This document shows positions 48,401 to 59,166 of a stretch of DNA of 64,000 nucleotides, in pieces. The stretch covers positions 73,054,984-73,118,983 of the forward strand of contig JAHLJT010003656.1 of assembly GCA_031308135.1 (NCBI GenBank), read 5' to 3'. The translations under genes and the position numbers were made by a program. Below the pieces are notes generated by a model, which did no database searches, was not told the origin of the DNA, and worked only from the letters and a program-made list of their open reading frames with translations. This stretch comes from Acheta domesticus. Taxonomy: Eukaryota > Arthropoda > Insecta > Orthoptera > Gryllidae. Positions within the stretch are counted from its first letter, which is position 1. Each line of letters begins with the position of its first letter.

Positions 48401-51400
48401 AAAACATTACAAGCTTAATAAATTCTTTAATATTTTTGTTTCAGCTAGAGGTTTTATAGTCTAATACGAGCATTAGGTAGATACATTTTATAAACCACAA
48501 TTTGCTTATATAAGTTTAATAACACAGGCCAACAAAAAAAGGGTTTCAAAAAACTTTTTAAATCTTAATAGCTGAGTTTTATACTTTTTTTGAGTGCTGA
48601 ATCCACATCTGAACTCTATTTCTTTCCATCACCCACAGTTTGGTCAGAATTTGATCTATTAAAATATGCTATATATGCTAATAAAGTGAAAAATAAACGT
48701 CCTCTAAAACACCAACAGAACTTTATTTAAACATAGAAGATGCTTTATATTCTTAATATTACATTCTGCAAAGTCTTTACGTGTCCATTGACATATATTT
48801 TCTTTGTCTCTTTTTCTTTAAAGCCCCTGAAATAGCTCTTTCTCCTCTACGCGGTTTGCTGATTCTCTCAGTGAAGTGATCAATAGTAATCTTTCATCAT
48901 GTTGGTGTTCCAGTGTCCCTGATAACGTTTTTTCATCACTTTCAGATCTTAATGAAAACGCTCACCTTGTTCTTTACTTACATCACCTAAATCGTCCGGA
49001 AAGAATTGTAAATGACTGTTTAAGAAGTAAACCTTGAGGCTCATTAAACATCTCAATTTCTTCATATCTTTCGGCATATTGGCAACAATTTCTTGATAAT
49101 CTTGGTCTTTTTTGTTGGCTAGGAACTTATTAACAATGTGATTAAAAGCACTCTTTGCTTCATTTTCATTTTCTGTCAAATGTAGTTCAAATTGGAGATC
49201 AAACATCACTTTTCTAATATCAGCCTCAATGAATCTCTCTCCTCTTTTAATAATTTTGCTGCAGACAAATTGCATAAACTTTTCATAAAGGTACTTGAAA
49301 CACTGCTCATCTTTAGATAAGACAATTGTTTCATGAGACCTAATTTTATGTGCAATGGAGGCAGGAGAATCATGTGTTGATCCACCATATGTTCGCATAG
49401 AAAGTTCTTTTCCCCCGGGTTTAAAGATTTTGTTACAGGCGAATTCTTTCAAGACTAATGCTAATCTCGTGCCCTACTATCCCATTCACATAGTAAATAT
49501 GGGAATTATAACTTCCTGCATCTCTTATATATCTAGATACTCATAGCAGCATTTACCTAGCTATACAGATAGAATGTTAAAATGTGAACAGATGGTGGGC
49601 GATACAGCATTTTTATTGTTATTTTTGGAATCAGCACACTTAAAATAATAAGAATTAGGTGAACACACATAAAACGTTTTTTGGTCGTTGGCCTGTGTAA
49701 TATTTTTACTGAGCAATTTTTAAACATCAACAATTGATATTCTTTTTAGTTTGCCAATAAAAGAAAATCTCTCAGAATTCTTTCATTCTTGTAGTTAGCA
49801 ATCTGTTGTTTTATGGAAAGGTGGCACTTTTTAAGCTTAATTTAATAAGGCATAAAGATAGCAACACTAAACAGATGTATAGGAACACTTTAAAGAAATG
49901 TAATGGAGAGGGGTGTCATTCTTTTGATTGGCACTGTATGTTTCACAGTACTTCATGAGTTCTGAATTCTTTTTGCCTACAGATTTAGATAATTGCAAAT
50001 GTACCATAAATAATGTTTGCTATACTATGTTGCATTTAATCTAAGCAAAAAATGTGATGTGGCATTCAAAAAGTCTAAATCACATTACTGCCTTTGCTTA
50101 TAGTGATTTTGAGACTCTTAATATGATTGCTCAACATAAACTATTCATAAAAATTGTTTGTTTTTTTAAATATCAGCTTTTTGTGTTTGTGTGCTTAAGA
50201 GGTTTTATAGCTTCATTTGCCTAGATGAATATTCACTACATTGATTTTATATCAATTTTATTATGGTAGTAGGTCGACCAAACCACCAGAATCAGTGGAA
50301 TTCCAATCTAGAGTTGGCAATTTCATTAGAGAAACAACTTTAATTACTTAAGTACAATTACATAACTGCCTATTAAATTGAAGGAAGTTTAAAATTGAAT
50401 AAATTTGATGTATTTTAGTATATAAAAACGTGAATTTTACCTGTGTTTTTGTATACTAAAATTATAAACATTATTTTTTGTTTTGTATTATAGTGATCTA
50501 ATAGAATAGTGAACATAACTTGAATAAGGGGAAAGAAATGCTTGTAAATCTAAGCAGTTGTGTTCTCAGTTATTGAAATTGACTGTATTTAAGAAAGGGT
50601 TTAGTTGAATAAGACTGAAATGTTTTGTCCATTACTATTTTGAAGTTTTATTTTTCCCATGTAGTTTCTTCTGTGATCTGATACTGTGTAGGAATCTGAC
50701 AATTTTTTATATGGCATGTGTAATATTATTTTTAATCTGTAGTCAATTGGTATAAATCGTGGCTGCTACAACATTGGTTGGTGGATGGGTAATTACTAAC
50801 TCTTCGTCTCTAAATAGGTAATACAAGTAATGAATTACATATTTCTTATTTGAAATTATTGCAAGAAGAAGTATTGTTTTGAAAAAACCGGCCAAAATTA
50901 TTTTGCCTTTAATATCTATTGGGATTATTTTTACATTTTTTATATTATAAACATCGGAATACTATGTTTTGTATGTGTGGTTTGTTAATTTTTTGCTAAT
51001 TATCAGAATAATTTGTTGTATAATGTTAAATTATACAACATATTTCTATTGAAACAAATGCCTAATACATTATCCTTGCAAATTAATAAAATTCTAAACC
51101 AGAGACTAATACCAAATGAAATAGTTAGGAATGAATGTTAAATGTATGCATATAAAATTGCAAAATAATAAACAGGAAGTAGCTGTGCATTGGGGGATAA
51201 TTCATCAGCTTCAAATCAGGCAGAGGAACAAATCAGAGATTCATATATGTTACTTAAAAGGCAATGTGTTGGAATATTTTGTTTAATACTCTTGCCATGT
51301 GGCATTTCTGTAAAGAACCTTTTGGGACAAAAGCATATTATTTAGGAACCTGAAACCTGGTGACAATAAACTCTTCCAGGCAGGGTTGACACATCTTCCC

Positions 51401-54400
51401 TTTTATAATTAACAAAAGAGTAGTTATTCCAAACAAATTTGATATATTATGAAATAAAAGTAAAGTGGAACATTAAAATGAGCAGAAGTTATGCAGAAGT
51501 CTTCTAACCCTTCAATGCACAAAATACATATCACCTTATACATTGTGAATCTTAACCCTGTAATATACACAAGCAACTGACTTGACTATATGGCTCACTT
51601 GAGACTGATGATAAGGTTGGCAGCCCAGCATCTAATGAGAAATAAAATATAACAAACCTTTCATTTCATGGAGAACATGCTCAATATTTTCTCAATTCAA
51701 ATTTTTACTTTCAACTTTTGGACAGCTTCCCCCAGCCCCAAATTATCCTGTGTGTTGTACTGTCGTGAAAATGTACTTTAAATATTAAAAAAGGGAAAGA
51801 AATGCAAAGATTTTAGGAAGAATTATAAGTATAATGAAGAGTCTAGGAAGTAACACTAGTATTTGAGACTGAAAAAGTATTAGTAGAGTGGCAGGAGAGG
51901 ATTAACAGTACCTTTTATCTAGAGAAATGAAGGCAACTGAAAAGAAATGGTGTTGTTGTTGTTGGGTTGTTGTTTTTTTTTTTTTTCAGTTTGCAGTATT
52001 CTGAAATTAGAAATGGTCAAACATACCTTTTTAACAAAGCTGATATTTAAGCTGGACTTAAATTTGGAATTTCATTTTCTTGTTTGGTGTGAGTGAAGAA
52101 AGTGAAACGTCAGTCAATAATTTATGTGCCAATTTTTAGTAGTGTTACATTGTTCAGTTTTTTGACTAACTTTATTTTTTTCAATATATTGGTTTAGAAT
52201 TCACTATTTCATTCAATAATAAAATATAAGAAAACTTCTTATTGATCTTAGGTATCTGAATACACATTTTCATATATAAATATAAAATTAAAATAAAGTG
52301 GAACATTAAAATGAGATGTATTATAAACCATTCCATATTTTTTATTATTATAGGTTCATAATAAACCTTGTATGTATACTACCGTTCTTGTATTTGCCTA
52401 AAGTTTCTAATAGTCAATTGAGAGTTGAAAATTACTTCCTTTAGAGGTAGATTTCAATGAGAGAAAAGGAGTTTTATATAAGCACCAGTGGTGTATCACT
52501 ATGCTGTGAAAATCTTTGACACTAATTTTATCTTTTTTTTTAATGAAGATTGTGCATGTTGGAACATTTCTGTAATTTTATTTCGTTGCATGTAATAGTG
52601 CATGCTGTGGTTACTAGTAATGTTTTTTACTAAAAATACCAGGTTTGAACAGATTAAAATATTGGGAAAGTAAGTACTAATGTTTTATTACTTCCTCTGT
52701 GTGTGTTTTTACTACTGTGCTCAGGGTTGGGCAAATACTTTAAATTTAGTATTTAGTATTTCACTAAAATACTTTACAAATAAGTATTTAAACATGTACA
52801 CAAAATACATTAGGACTTGATGTGCTAAATACATACATATTTAAAATACTTCAAATACTCAAAAACCTGTAAATATGTAATAATTTTGTAATATATATTT
52901 TTTATTGCAACAATATATTGTAATTGTCAATTACAGTAAATGGAATTTACTGTAGACTTACACAAAGAAATGGAATTTCCTTTTCAAACGACTAATTTTT
53001 CAAACAAATCATCAGACAATAAACCCTTAGTTGGAGAATGTATAAAACCTGCAAAGGAAAAGTCATTCAACTGGTGAGGATGAGCATAAATCAGTGTTAA
53101 AATGTATAAACGCTGTTTTTATTGACGAATAATTGGCCACCATTTTTAATAATTTTAATTTATGATTTAAAAATTAAGAGAATCCAAATTCAACAGCTGA
53201 AAGGAGCTTTTATTTTTGTTTCAATTAGGTGCATTCACTAGTTGAATCAAACAAAATGGTCCTTGATATAAACAGTCTTTTGCTACTTTAAGTATTTAAA
53301 TATATCTTTAAAATATATGCCCAAATAACTCAAAAATACAGTTTTTCAAATACAAAATTTACAGTGAAACTTCTTTACAACGTTCCTCCATATAATGTTT
53401 TACTCTATTTTAGGTCAATTTTTTCTGGCCGCAACCAAAAGTCCTTATACCAGTCTTCCTCTTTATAGTGCTTTCCTCTATACAGTGTTCAGAATTCATG
53501 GTCCCTTGAAAACATTATATAGAAGTTTCCCTGTATTTAAAATACATATTTCAAGTACAAGTATTTAAATACTGCCCAACCCTGAATGTGCTTGTTTTTT
53601 GCAACTGGTTTCGTGGAAATGTGAAGAATTGTAACTTGAATGACTTAGTATAATAATTAAATTAATATTCACTCACTGACATGAAAAATGCTATACTTCA
53701 TTTAAGCAGAAAAACCTTCTCTAAGCCCAGATTTGAATCTTGAGCAATTGTGAGACAGTTTTAAAAGAAGAGCATACTATCTTCATTCAGACACTCTTCA
53801 TGACCTGTGGGAGGTTGGGAGAACCAAATTTGATATCTCTAATTAATTAGGAGAGGTAGGTCGTCATTGCCATTGCTGGTAACTATGTGTGAAAGTGGAT
53901 GACTGTAACTCAGTACAAGAGCACTTAAAATTCATAGCAATTTTGTGCTGTTCTTCTTACCAGTTTTGTATTATTTTGCTGTTGTTGCATTGTGGGTATA
54001 AATCCTAATAATGTATCATACATTTTACCTACAAAGATGTGATAATATTTTATTAACATAGTCATATGGATTCCACAAGAAGCTTTATTATAAGACTTTG
54101 TTTGAGTAAAATAAGGTACATTGTTACCTTAACTAAAATATTCATAGAAATATAAAAAATTAGCTTTATAATCATTGTGGGTAAAAGTTTGAATAGCTCA
54201 CATTTGCTTTATCATCACAAAATAAACTCGTATAAATTTTGTTGTACTCGACTGCCACTGTAATGCAAAAGAGGTATAAGTTTCATTAAAATGTCCATAA
54301 CAAACTTGTTTCATTAATAACTATTATAAAACACACAAAATAAAACAAAAAGACATGTCTCTTGGCAGAGAGATTTTTATTGTTGTTGTTTTGCTGCAGA

Positions 54401-56140
54401 ATTGAAGTTTTGCATTTTTTGCACCAGTGAGTATATTTTATGCCACATTAAATTTTAAAGACTTAGGAAGTATTTGTTTGTATCAATCTTTAATTTTCTA
54501 TGTATGTACCCTTTGTGAAGAATAAATAAATTCTATATTTGTACTTGGCTGTAGTTTGTGCTTTGTATTAACCAGCATGGGGATTGCAGTGTTGGAATGT
54601 ATTTTCTGCAAACATGTTAAAGAATAATGTTTTTTAGTAATGTTTGATGTGCTTACTGAATTGGGTGTTGTAACTAGGGTTGGTCATTGTAAAGTGAATG
54701 TTTGTACTCGCAATGGTGCAAGGTGAGAGAACATTCAAAAATTAAATTGTGAATGTACGTCATTGTGAAGCCTAATAATATTTTGGTGACATTTTGTGTT
54801 ATGATATTTGTGAACTTTGTATATTAGTATTAGTATTATTATTATTATTATTATTAGTAGTATTATTATTATTATTATTATTCCTCTACATCACAACTAA
54901 AGAAGTTACGAGTCTGCTGAAAATAAAATCTACTCCAGGTTGCAACCAGCTAGCTAAGGAGCAGATCTAGGGACTGTAGATGCCTGTTCAATACTTTACA
55001 CAAAATGTGGGCTGTTCCAAATAAAACAATTTCTTCCCAGTCTTTTTAATTACCTAGAAGTTTAGCTAAGTTCTTACACAAATTTTTCGGAACCAGTCCC
55101 AGAGCTCCAATGACTATCAGTACATTACGCCCCACATTGCGTCCCCATATCAATTTCCAAATTCTTGTATTTAAGACATGTTCTGCATCATTATTATTAT
55201 TAATATTATTATTATTATTAATTGCAGAAGTTAAGTGATTTGAAGCTGAAAAATATTTTTATACATAATGAACAAAAATGATGTCCTTAAGATAATTTGT
55301 TTTATAAAATATTACCTATTGTTATTGGTGATTTTTTATTGGCCAAGATATAAATGTAAAGCAGTGTGCTTCTGGCAATTATTGCATGATCCCTCCCCCA
55401 TTATCTCAGGAGCTAAATATAATTTCAAATTTTTAATTTTCTTCCAAGAAGCAAGTTTGTTACTTTTTTCATGCAAGTATAATCACAGAAATTTTGACAA
55501 AGGTGAATTAACACCCATCAAAACCTCACATAGCTTCTAACACAAATGCACTTTCATTTTCTTTACACCAGCACCAAAATCGCCAGGTTTTTGCAACAAG
55601 CACACAATAACTTTAGTTTCAGTATCAAACGAATTTATGATTTCTTTTTTGTCTTAAAAAAAACAGTGTAAGTAAGGAAGATTTCAATTGAAGTTGTCAA
55701 TATGTTTTTGCATAATGGAAATTGGAATAAACTCTTGAGTCATTGATTGTTCTTATGTATGAAATAAATCTAAGTAAGGAAATGTACTAATTGCCAAGAT
55801 CTGACTTTGTGTAATTAAATTTTTGTATATATAGTTCTGATATTGGTTTGGACATCAAAGTAGAAAAATATTGTAATATTACATTGCACAGGAATATTAC
55901 ATTTGACTAATATAAATAATTCTTTGAAATGAGAACTTTGTGTCACTAAGAGAAATGAGCCAAAATAGAATAAAATGTAGGTAAAAACATAACGATGGGA
56001 ATTATAGATTTCCACTACCTCAGAGTTCACAGAGCATTGATTCAAGAGAAATTCCCATTTCCCATGCATAGGTATGCAGTGATATATGCTTATAGCAATT
56101 TTCTGTGCAGGTATTGCAACAGAAAGGATCTCGCATGTGA
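42487..56140 (+). CDS. KCTD5: KCTD5/insomniac-type BTB adaptor of CUL3
   Basis: KCTD2/5/17 proteins (Drosophila insomniac) form pentamers that bridge CUL3 to substrates; insomniac is required for normal sleep in flies. Exons: 42487-42675, 42761-42869, 42950-43137, 44047-44175, 56111-56140; 214 residues. The BTB/T1 domain covers about residues 24-125 ([63 protein letters not shown]). The C-terminal domain has [39 protein letters not shown] and [11 protein letters not shown]. The last 30-nt exon encodes [13 protein letters not shown], matching the conserved family end (GSRM), after an 11.9-kb intron with AAG|gtgcct donor and ttctgtgcag acceptor. If exon 4 is not spliced it reads on to a stop at 44194-44196 (tail VPGMLA). 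Divergent from GID4; a probable AATAAA lies at 58319. Confidence 0.94.
44371..46789. mobile_element. pogo/Tigger-like element with TIRs, 2.4 kb
   Basis: Left end TACAGTAGAACCCCATAATA; the complement of the right end reads TGACAGTAGAACCCCATTATA. CAGT-AGAACC-type ends with TA flanks are typical of the pogo branch of Tc1/mariner; the right flank TA has changed to TCA. Length would suit a transposase, but no intact or recognisable pogo transposase frame is left, so it is decayed or internally replaced. A second element is nested at 44963-45200. Confidence 0.6.
44963..45200. mobile_element. MITE nested in the pogo-like element
   Basis: gatgtgaagacctcggggc at the left and the complement atatgaagaccttgggg at the right, both followed inward by aataa..atgc..gccacatt, giving about 40-bp arms. 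About 238 bp, non-coding. Confidence 0.7.
48523..49697 (-). mobile_element. Second DNA element inserted in the Tc1-like element
   Basis: CACAGGCCAAC begins the left end, and the complement of GTTGGCCTGTG ends the right end. About 1.2 kb. It carries the minus-strand coding remnant at 48826-49452. The target duplication is unclear (TAA or AT-rich). The superfamily is not known to me. Confidence 0.6.
48826..49452 (-). pseudogene. Broken transposon-associated protein gene
   Basis: An open frame of about 167 codons ([17 protein letters not shown] ... [20 protein letters not shown] ... [10 protein letters not shown]) runs into a stop. The same frame then continues recognisably as [18 protein letters not shown] with further stops. 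The [20 protein letters not shown]...GERFH block resembles uncharacterised, repeated proteins I recall from insect and cnidarian genomes. No function is known to me. The premature stops mark it as dead. Confidence 0.6.
52722..53584. mobile_element. Non-autonomous hAT element, 863 bp
   Basis: Ends CAGGGTTGGGCAAATACTT and the complement of AAATACTGCCCAACCCTG fit hAT termini. The flanking octamers actgtgct and aatgtgct match at seven of eight positions, the expected hAT duplication length. The interior is made of aaatac-rich sequence with no transposase, and a pogo-like MITE is nested at 53360-53535. Confidence 0.85.
53360..53535. mobile_element. pogo-like MITE nested in the hAT element
   Basis: TACAGTGAAACTTCTTTACA at the left, and the complement of atatagaagtttccctgta at the right. 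TA on both sides; the cagtgaaacttc ends resemble Tigger/pogo MITEs. About 176 bp, non-coding. Confidence 0.75.
54826..55240 (-). repeat. 3' fragment of a non-LTR retrotransposon between ATT tracts
   Basis: On the minus strand a broken frame reads [22 protein letters not shown], then [19 protein letters not shown] after stops. This resembles the C-terminal end of a LINE reverse-transcriptase polyprotein (VIGALG...LLGTAHxLRKVL block, from memory). (ATT)n tracts (about 54836-54882 and 55190-55220) bound it; the low-coordinate tract lies at the element's 3' end, like a LINE tail. Confidence 0.6.
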
Positions 56141-58345
56141 ACATCAGAGGAGCATCATCTTGTAAATAATCCAGTCACAAGCTGTATGAATATGCAGCCT
56201 CCTCCTCCAGACAGCTGGCTGAGCCAGTTGTCTTATTTCCTTGGAGTTCATTCATCACTGTTGGCAGTTTTTAGAGTCTAATGTGTGCGAGTGTGTGTGT
56301 GTGTATGTATATATAAGAACAACATCCCTCTTTACAGGGGCATCTGAAGAAGTGCTGTAATAGCATAATTCTGATGCAATACAGACTTTGAGGGCTTTCA
56401 ATTAATGGTTAGGTCCTGATAATGAGAACTTTTGCTTGATTGTAGTACTGGTCTTCAATAAGGAGGTTTGGATATAATGGGAAATAATAGTCTCTTTGAA
56501 ATTGTTTGTAAACCTCCAGTTTGTATTTTCTCAATAATATATTCTCCAAAATTAATGTAAATTACGCCCTAGACCTTATAGACATTTGTATGGACAGATT
56601 TTACAAATTGCCTCTGTGTTAAAAGTGTTCCATACATGTAGGAATGGCAGTATAAAATTGTATTGTAATGAGCGGTGTACAAATTAATGTGCTCAGATTC
56701 GTTTTTCGTAATTTGACAATCTCCTAATAACCTTCATGTGTTAATCATGTTGACATCTGAAGTGTGAAAAGACAAGTGTATGTTCTGCAGCATAGCTGTG
56801 TGTGAAATTTTGTGTTGCACCATTACTCGTGTTTCTGAGTTCTGGAGGTGATTTGATATTTTGTTCCTTTATAAAGAAATTCCTAAAGTGTTGGAGTCAA
56901 TGATCACTTCCGTTATAAAGGTACTATGTATGTGAGATGCTGTTTATGCTTCCTCTTGTTGCTCCTTTTGGGAGAATTGAAAAGTTCAATATCCTTTGCT
57001 AGATGTTTTGTGTGTTAGTGCTTGAACAAATAACATTTCCCACAAGATGTATTTGTGGTAAGCTCTCTTTTCTTTTTTCACATTTACTGTTATACTCTTT
57101 TCTAGAGCAATTTTTTCATATTATTCATCATTTATTTATTGTGTGTAGTCATATTGCTCCCTTTTTTGATTTACAAACAGCGAAATGAACTTAAGAGTGT
57201 TTGCAGATGTGTGGTCAACATTTAGTGTGTTCCCTGAGCTGCACAGGCAATACCAAAGTGCAGGCTGATGAAACAGTATTATAAAAATAAAATTTAAAAA
57301 AAGGCTCACGTTTTGTACTCTTCAAGGTTTCAGCCAAAACATTTTAGTGTATTTAGACCTTGTATGTTTTGCTCCTTTTCCAACCAATGTGGTGGTTGCC
57401 TTCAACACAAAATATGCAGATGTTTGCAGTAGAAAGCAATAACTCCATATAAAGCCAATGGAGGTCTAGCAAACTTGTTCTTAATGGACTTTGAATGAAG
57501 GCCTCTTGTGCTTCAGTTTCTAACCAAATTTCCCAAGTTGTAATAACTGGAAAACTAAGTTGATGTATCAATTATCAAGGGTTCCCATTTTTTAACCTGA
57601 AGTAGATTGAAGCAAATGAGGCTTTCATTTGATTTAGTAGTGTCTGGTGCTCTTTGGAGCATGTTTTTTGGCCTAAGAGTCCATTGGTCCAGGAAGTGCA
57701 GCCTCTCTTGGCACATACAATTTTCAGCTTATTTTGTATAGAAGTTAGTTTCACTTGAAACTGAACCATAAATTCTACGCAGCCAATGGGTTATGCACAA
57801 TACAAATGCACTAATATTCTGGTAGTACAATTCCAGTGCAAAATAGTGGCCTGGTAGATATACTCTTAATGCATTCTTGTGGTGGGAGTTTCCCCAATAC
57901 AGAGATTATTGTATAAATGAAATTGAGATTTTTGTATGTGTAGGAATGAGTTCTTTATGTTGACGAGTTCCTATTGTTTATTTGTATGCCGTTGTATTGA
58001 TAGGGATGAAAGTATTAGTTTGTGTGAATCGTGCAGCTGGCCTCCCCCACAGTCTGTTACATTGTATGTAAGTGTGTGTGTGCGTGCGCGCAAATATAAA
58101 TCTGTTTCTTGCCATTTACAAATTCTATATTTAAAAATATATATATATACAAAAAACCACACACACACAAATCTGTATACACCTGCATGTTATATGTTGT
58201 CCTGATGTAATGATAGACTTACTCATTTTTTTAAATTTTTTTTTTTATCTGTGACATGGAGCTTTAATAGTGACTTGTACCTGTGAGGTAGGGAAATGTG
58301 TTGGCAGTCTAAGAACAAAATAAACTTGGACATGTACAATGTGTT
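56141..58345 (+). other. Probable KCTD5 3' UTR
   Basis: Runs from the stop in the terminal micro-exon to just past the AATAAA at 58319-58324. It has short TG/CA and AT tracts (about 56290, 58072, 58140). Minus-strand open stretches at about 57350-57770 are unsupported. UTR extent is inferred from the signal position only. Confidence 0.5.
58319..58324 (+). promoter_or_regulatory. Poly(A) signal AATAAA, probably KCTD5
   Basis: First canonical hexamer in a good position after the KCTD5 stop and before the convergent LAMTOR2 gene; another occurs near 58384. Confidence 0.5.
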
Positions 58346-58620
58346 CTTATTTACATTTTGAATATCCTAAATACACATGTTACAATAAATAATCATGCTA
58401 TTGCAATCTTCCTTTGAAAGTAAGTTCAGAATTATCAAGTCAGTAGCAAAATTATTCACAACAGTTTCCAAATGAACCCAACAATTTTATATTCATAGCA
58501 TATTCACTTATTCACTCTTCACAGTTTTCAACTTGTTATGCAAAACTAAATATTTCACATATCAAAATTGATGATCACTTGGTTCTATGTCATGGCAAAC
58601 AAAATTAATAAATTTCCTAT

Positions 58621-58626
58621 TTTATT
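58621..58626 (-). promoter_or_regulatory. Poly(A) signal of LAMTOR2
   Basis: AATAAA on the minus strand only about 8 bases after the stop codon, implying a very short 3' UTR, as for TEPSIN. Confidence 0.65.
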
Positions 58627-58633
58627 GTTCACT

Positions 58634-59166
58634 CTAGGATGTAGCAACTTGTTTCAATGGTCCATCAAGATAGGCTGCAAGGGCCTGGGCCTTTTCTTTG
58701 AGCAGGCCAAATCCAACAGTTTCTTTGGCATATAAACACAGAAGCAGGTTTGCAACTTGAGTGATAGCAACTTTCCCCTCCTGTAAAACAATACAAGTAA
58801 TTATTTCCAAACCTCAAGAACACAAGGCCAGAACTTAGGAAAATTATCATACCATGCATTCCATGAGTACTAATTGTAATCTATCTTCTTTGAATGCGTT
58901 CCTTCCATTGTTTTCATAGGCAGACCATATATTACTGGCAATAGCTGCAGTTACACGAGCATCTCTGTCTCCATATCCACTATATGCCAATAATGCACCC
59001 TCATGATTCAAGAGCCTGAAAGCAATAACATGGATTATGAAGCAAAGTAGATTGACACAAAATGAACAATACCTCAAAACGATTGATGTTACACTTACAA
59101 TGTATTTTCAACACCGCCAGTATTCGCCTGGCTGAGAACTTGAGTTAAAGCTTTTGGTTTCAACAT
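58634..59166 (-). CDS. LAMTOR2: LAMTOR2 (p14), Ragulator roadblock subunit
   Basis: LAMTOR2 pairs with LAMTOR3 inside the Ragulator complex on late endosomes/lysosomes, which anchors Rag GTPases and mTORC1 and also scaffolds MAPK signalling. Three exons on the minus strand: 59166-59099, 59015-58853, 58780-58634; 125 residues, the usual family length. Sequence is highly conserved: [72 protein letters not shown], and the end PLKQVATS. One roadblock/LC7 fold covers nearly the whole protein. The start is at the conserved MLxPKAL. It is divergent from LAMTOR3, its direct binding partner. Confidence 0.98.

Larger units (their letters stand above)
47822..49936. mobile_element. Tc1-like element with ~240-bp inverted repeats
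   Basis: Left end CAGTGCCAACCAAAAGAAT and right end complement CAGTGCCAATCAAAAGAAT are both flanked by TA (47820-47821 and 49937-49938). The arms stay similar for about 240 bases (through gtgccacctttccataaaa and gattgctaacta). CAGTGCC ends with a TA duplication are typical of Tc1/mariner. No transposase is left in the remaining centre (about 48065-48520). A different element occupies 48523-49697 and touches the right arm directly. Confidence 0.8.
44176..56110. other. KCTD5 intron 4, 11.9 kb
   Basis: Holds pogo-, Tc1-, hAT-like and LINE-derived insertions (listed separately). The remainder (about 46790-47819, 49938-52721, 53585-54825, 55241-56110) is AT-rich with no recognisable exon. A 21-bp word (aaagtggaacattaaaatgag) occurs twice, near 51463 and 52294, perhaps a small duplication. 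Confidence 0.65.
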
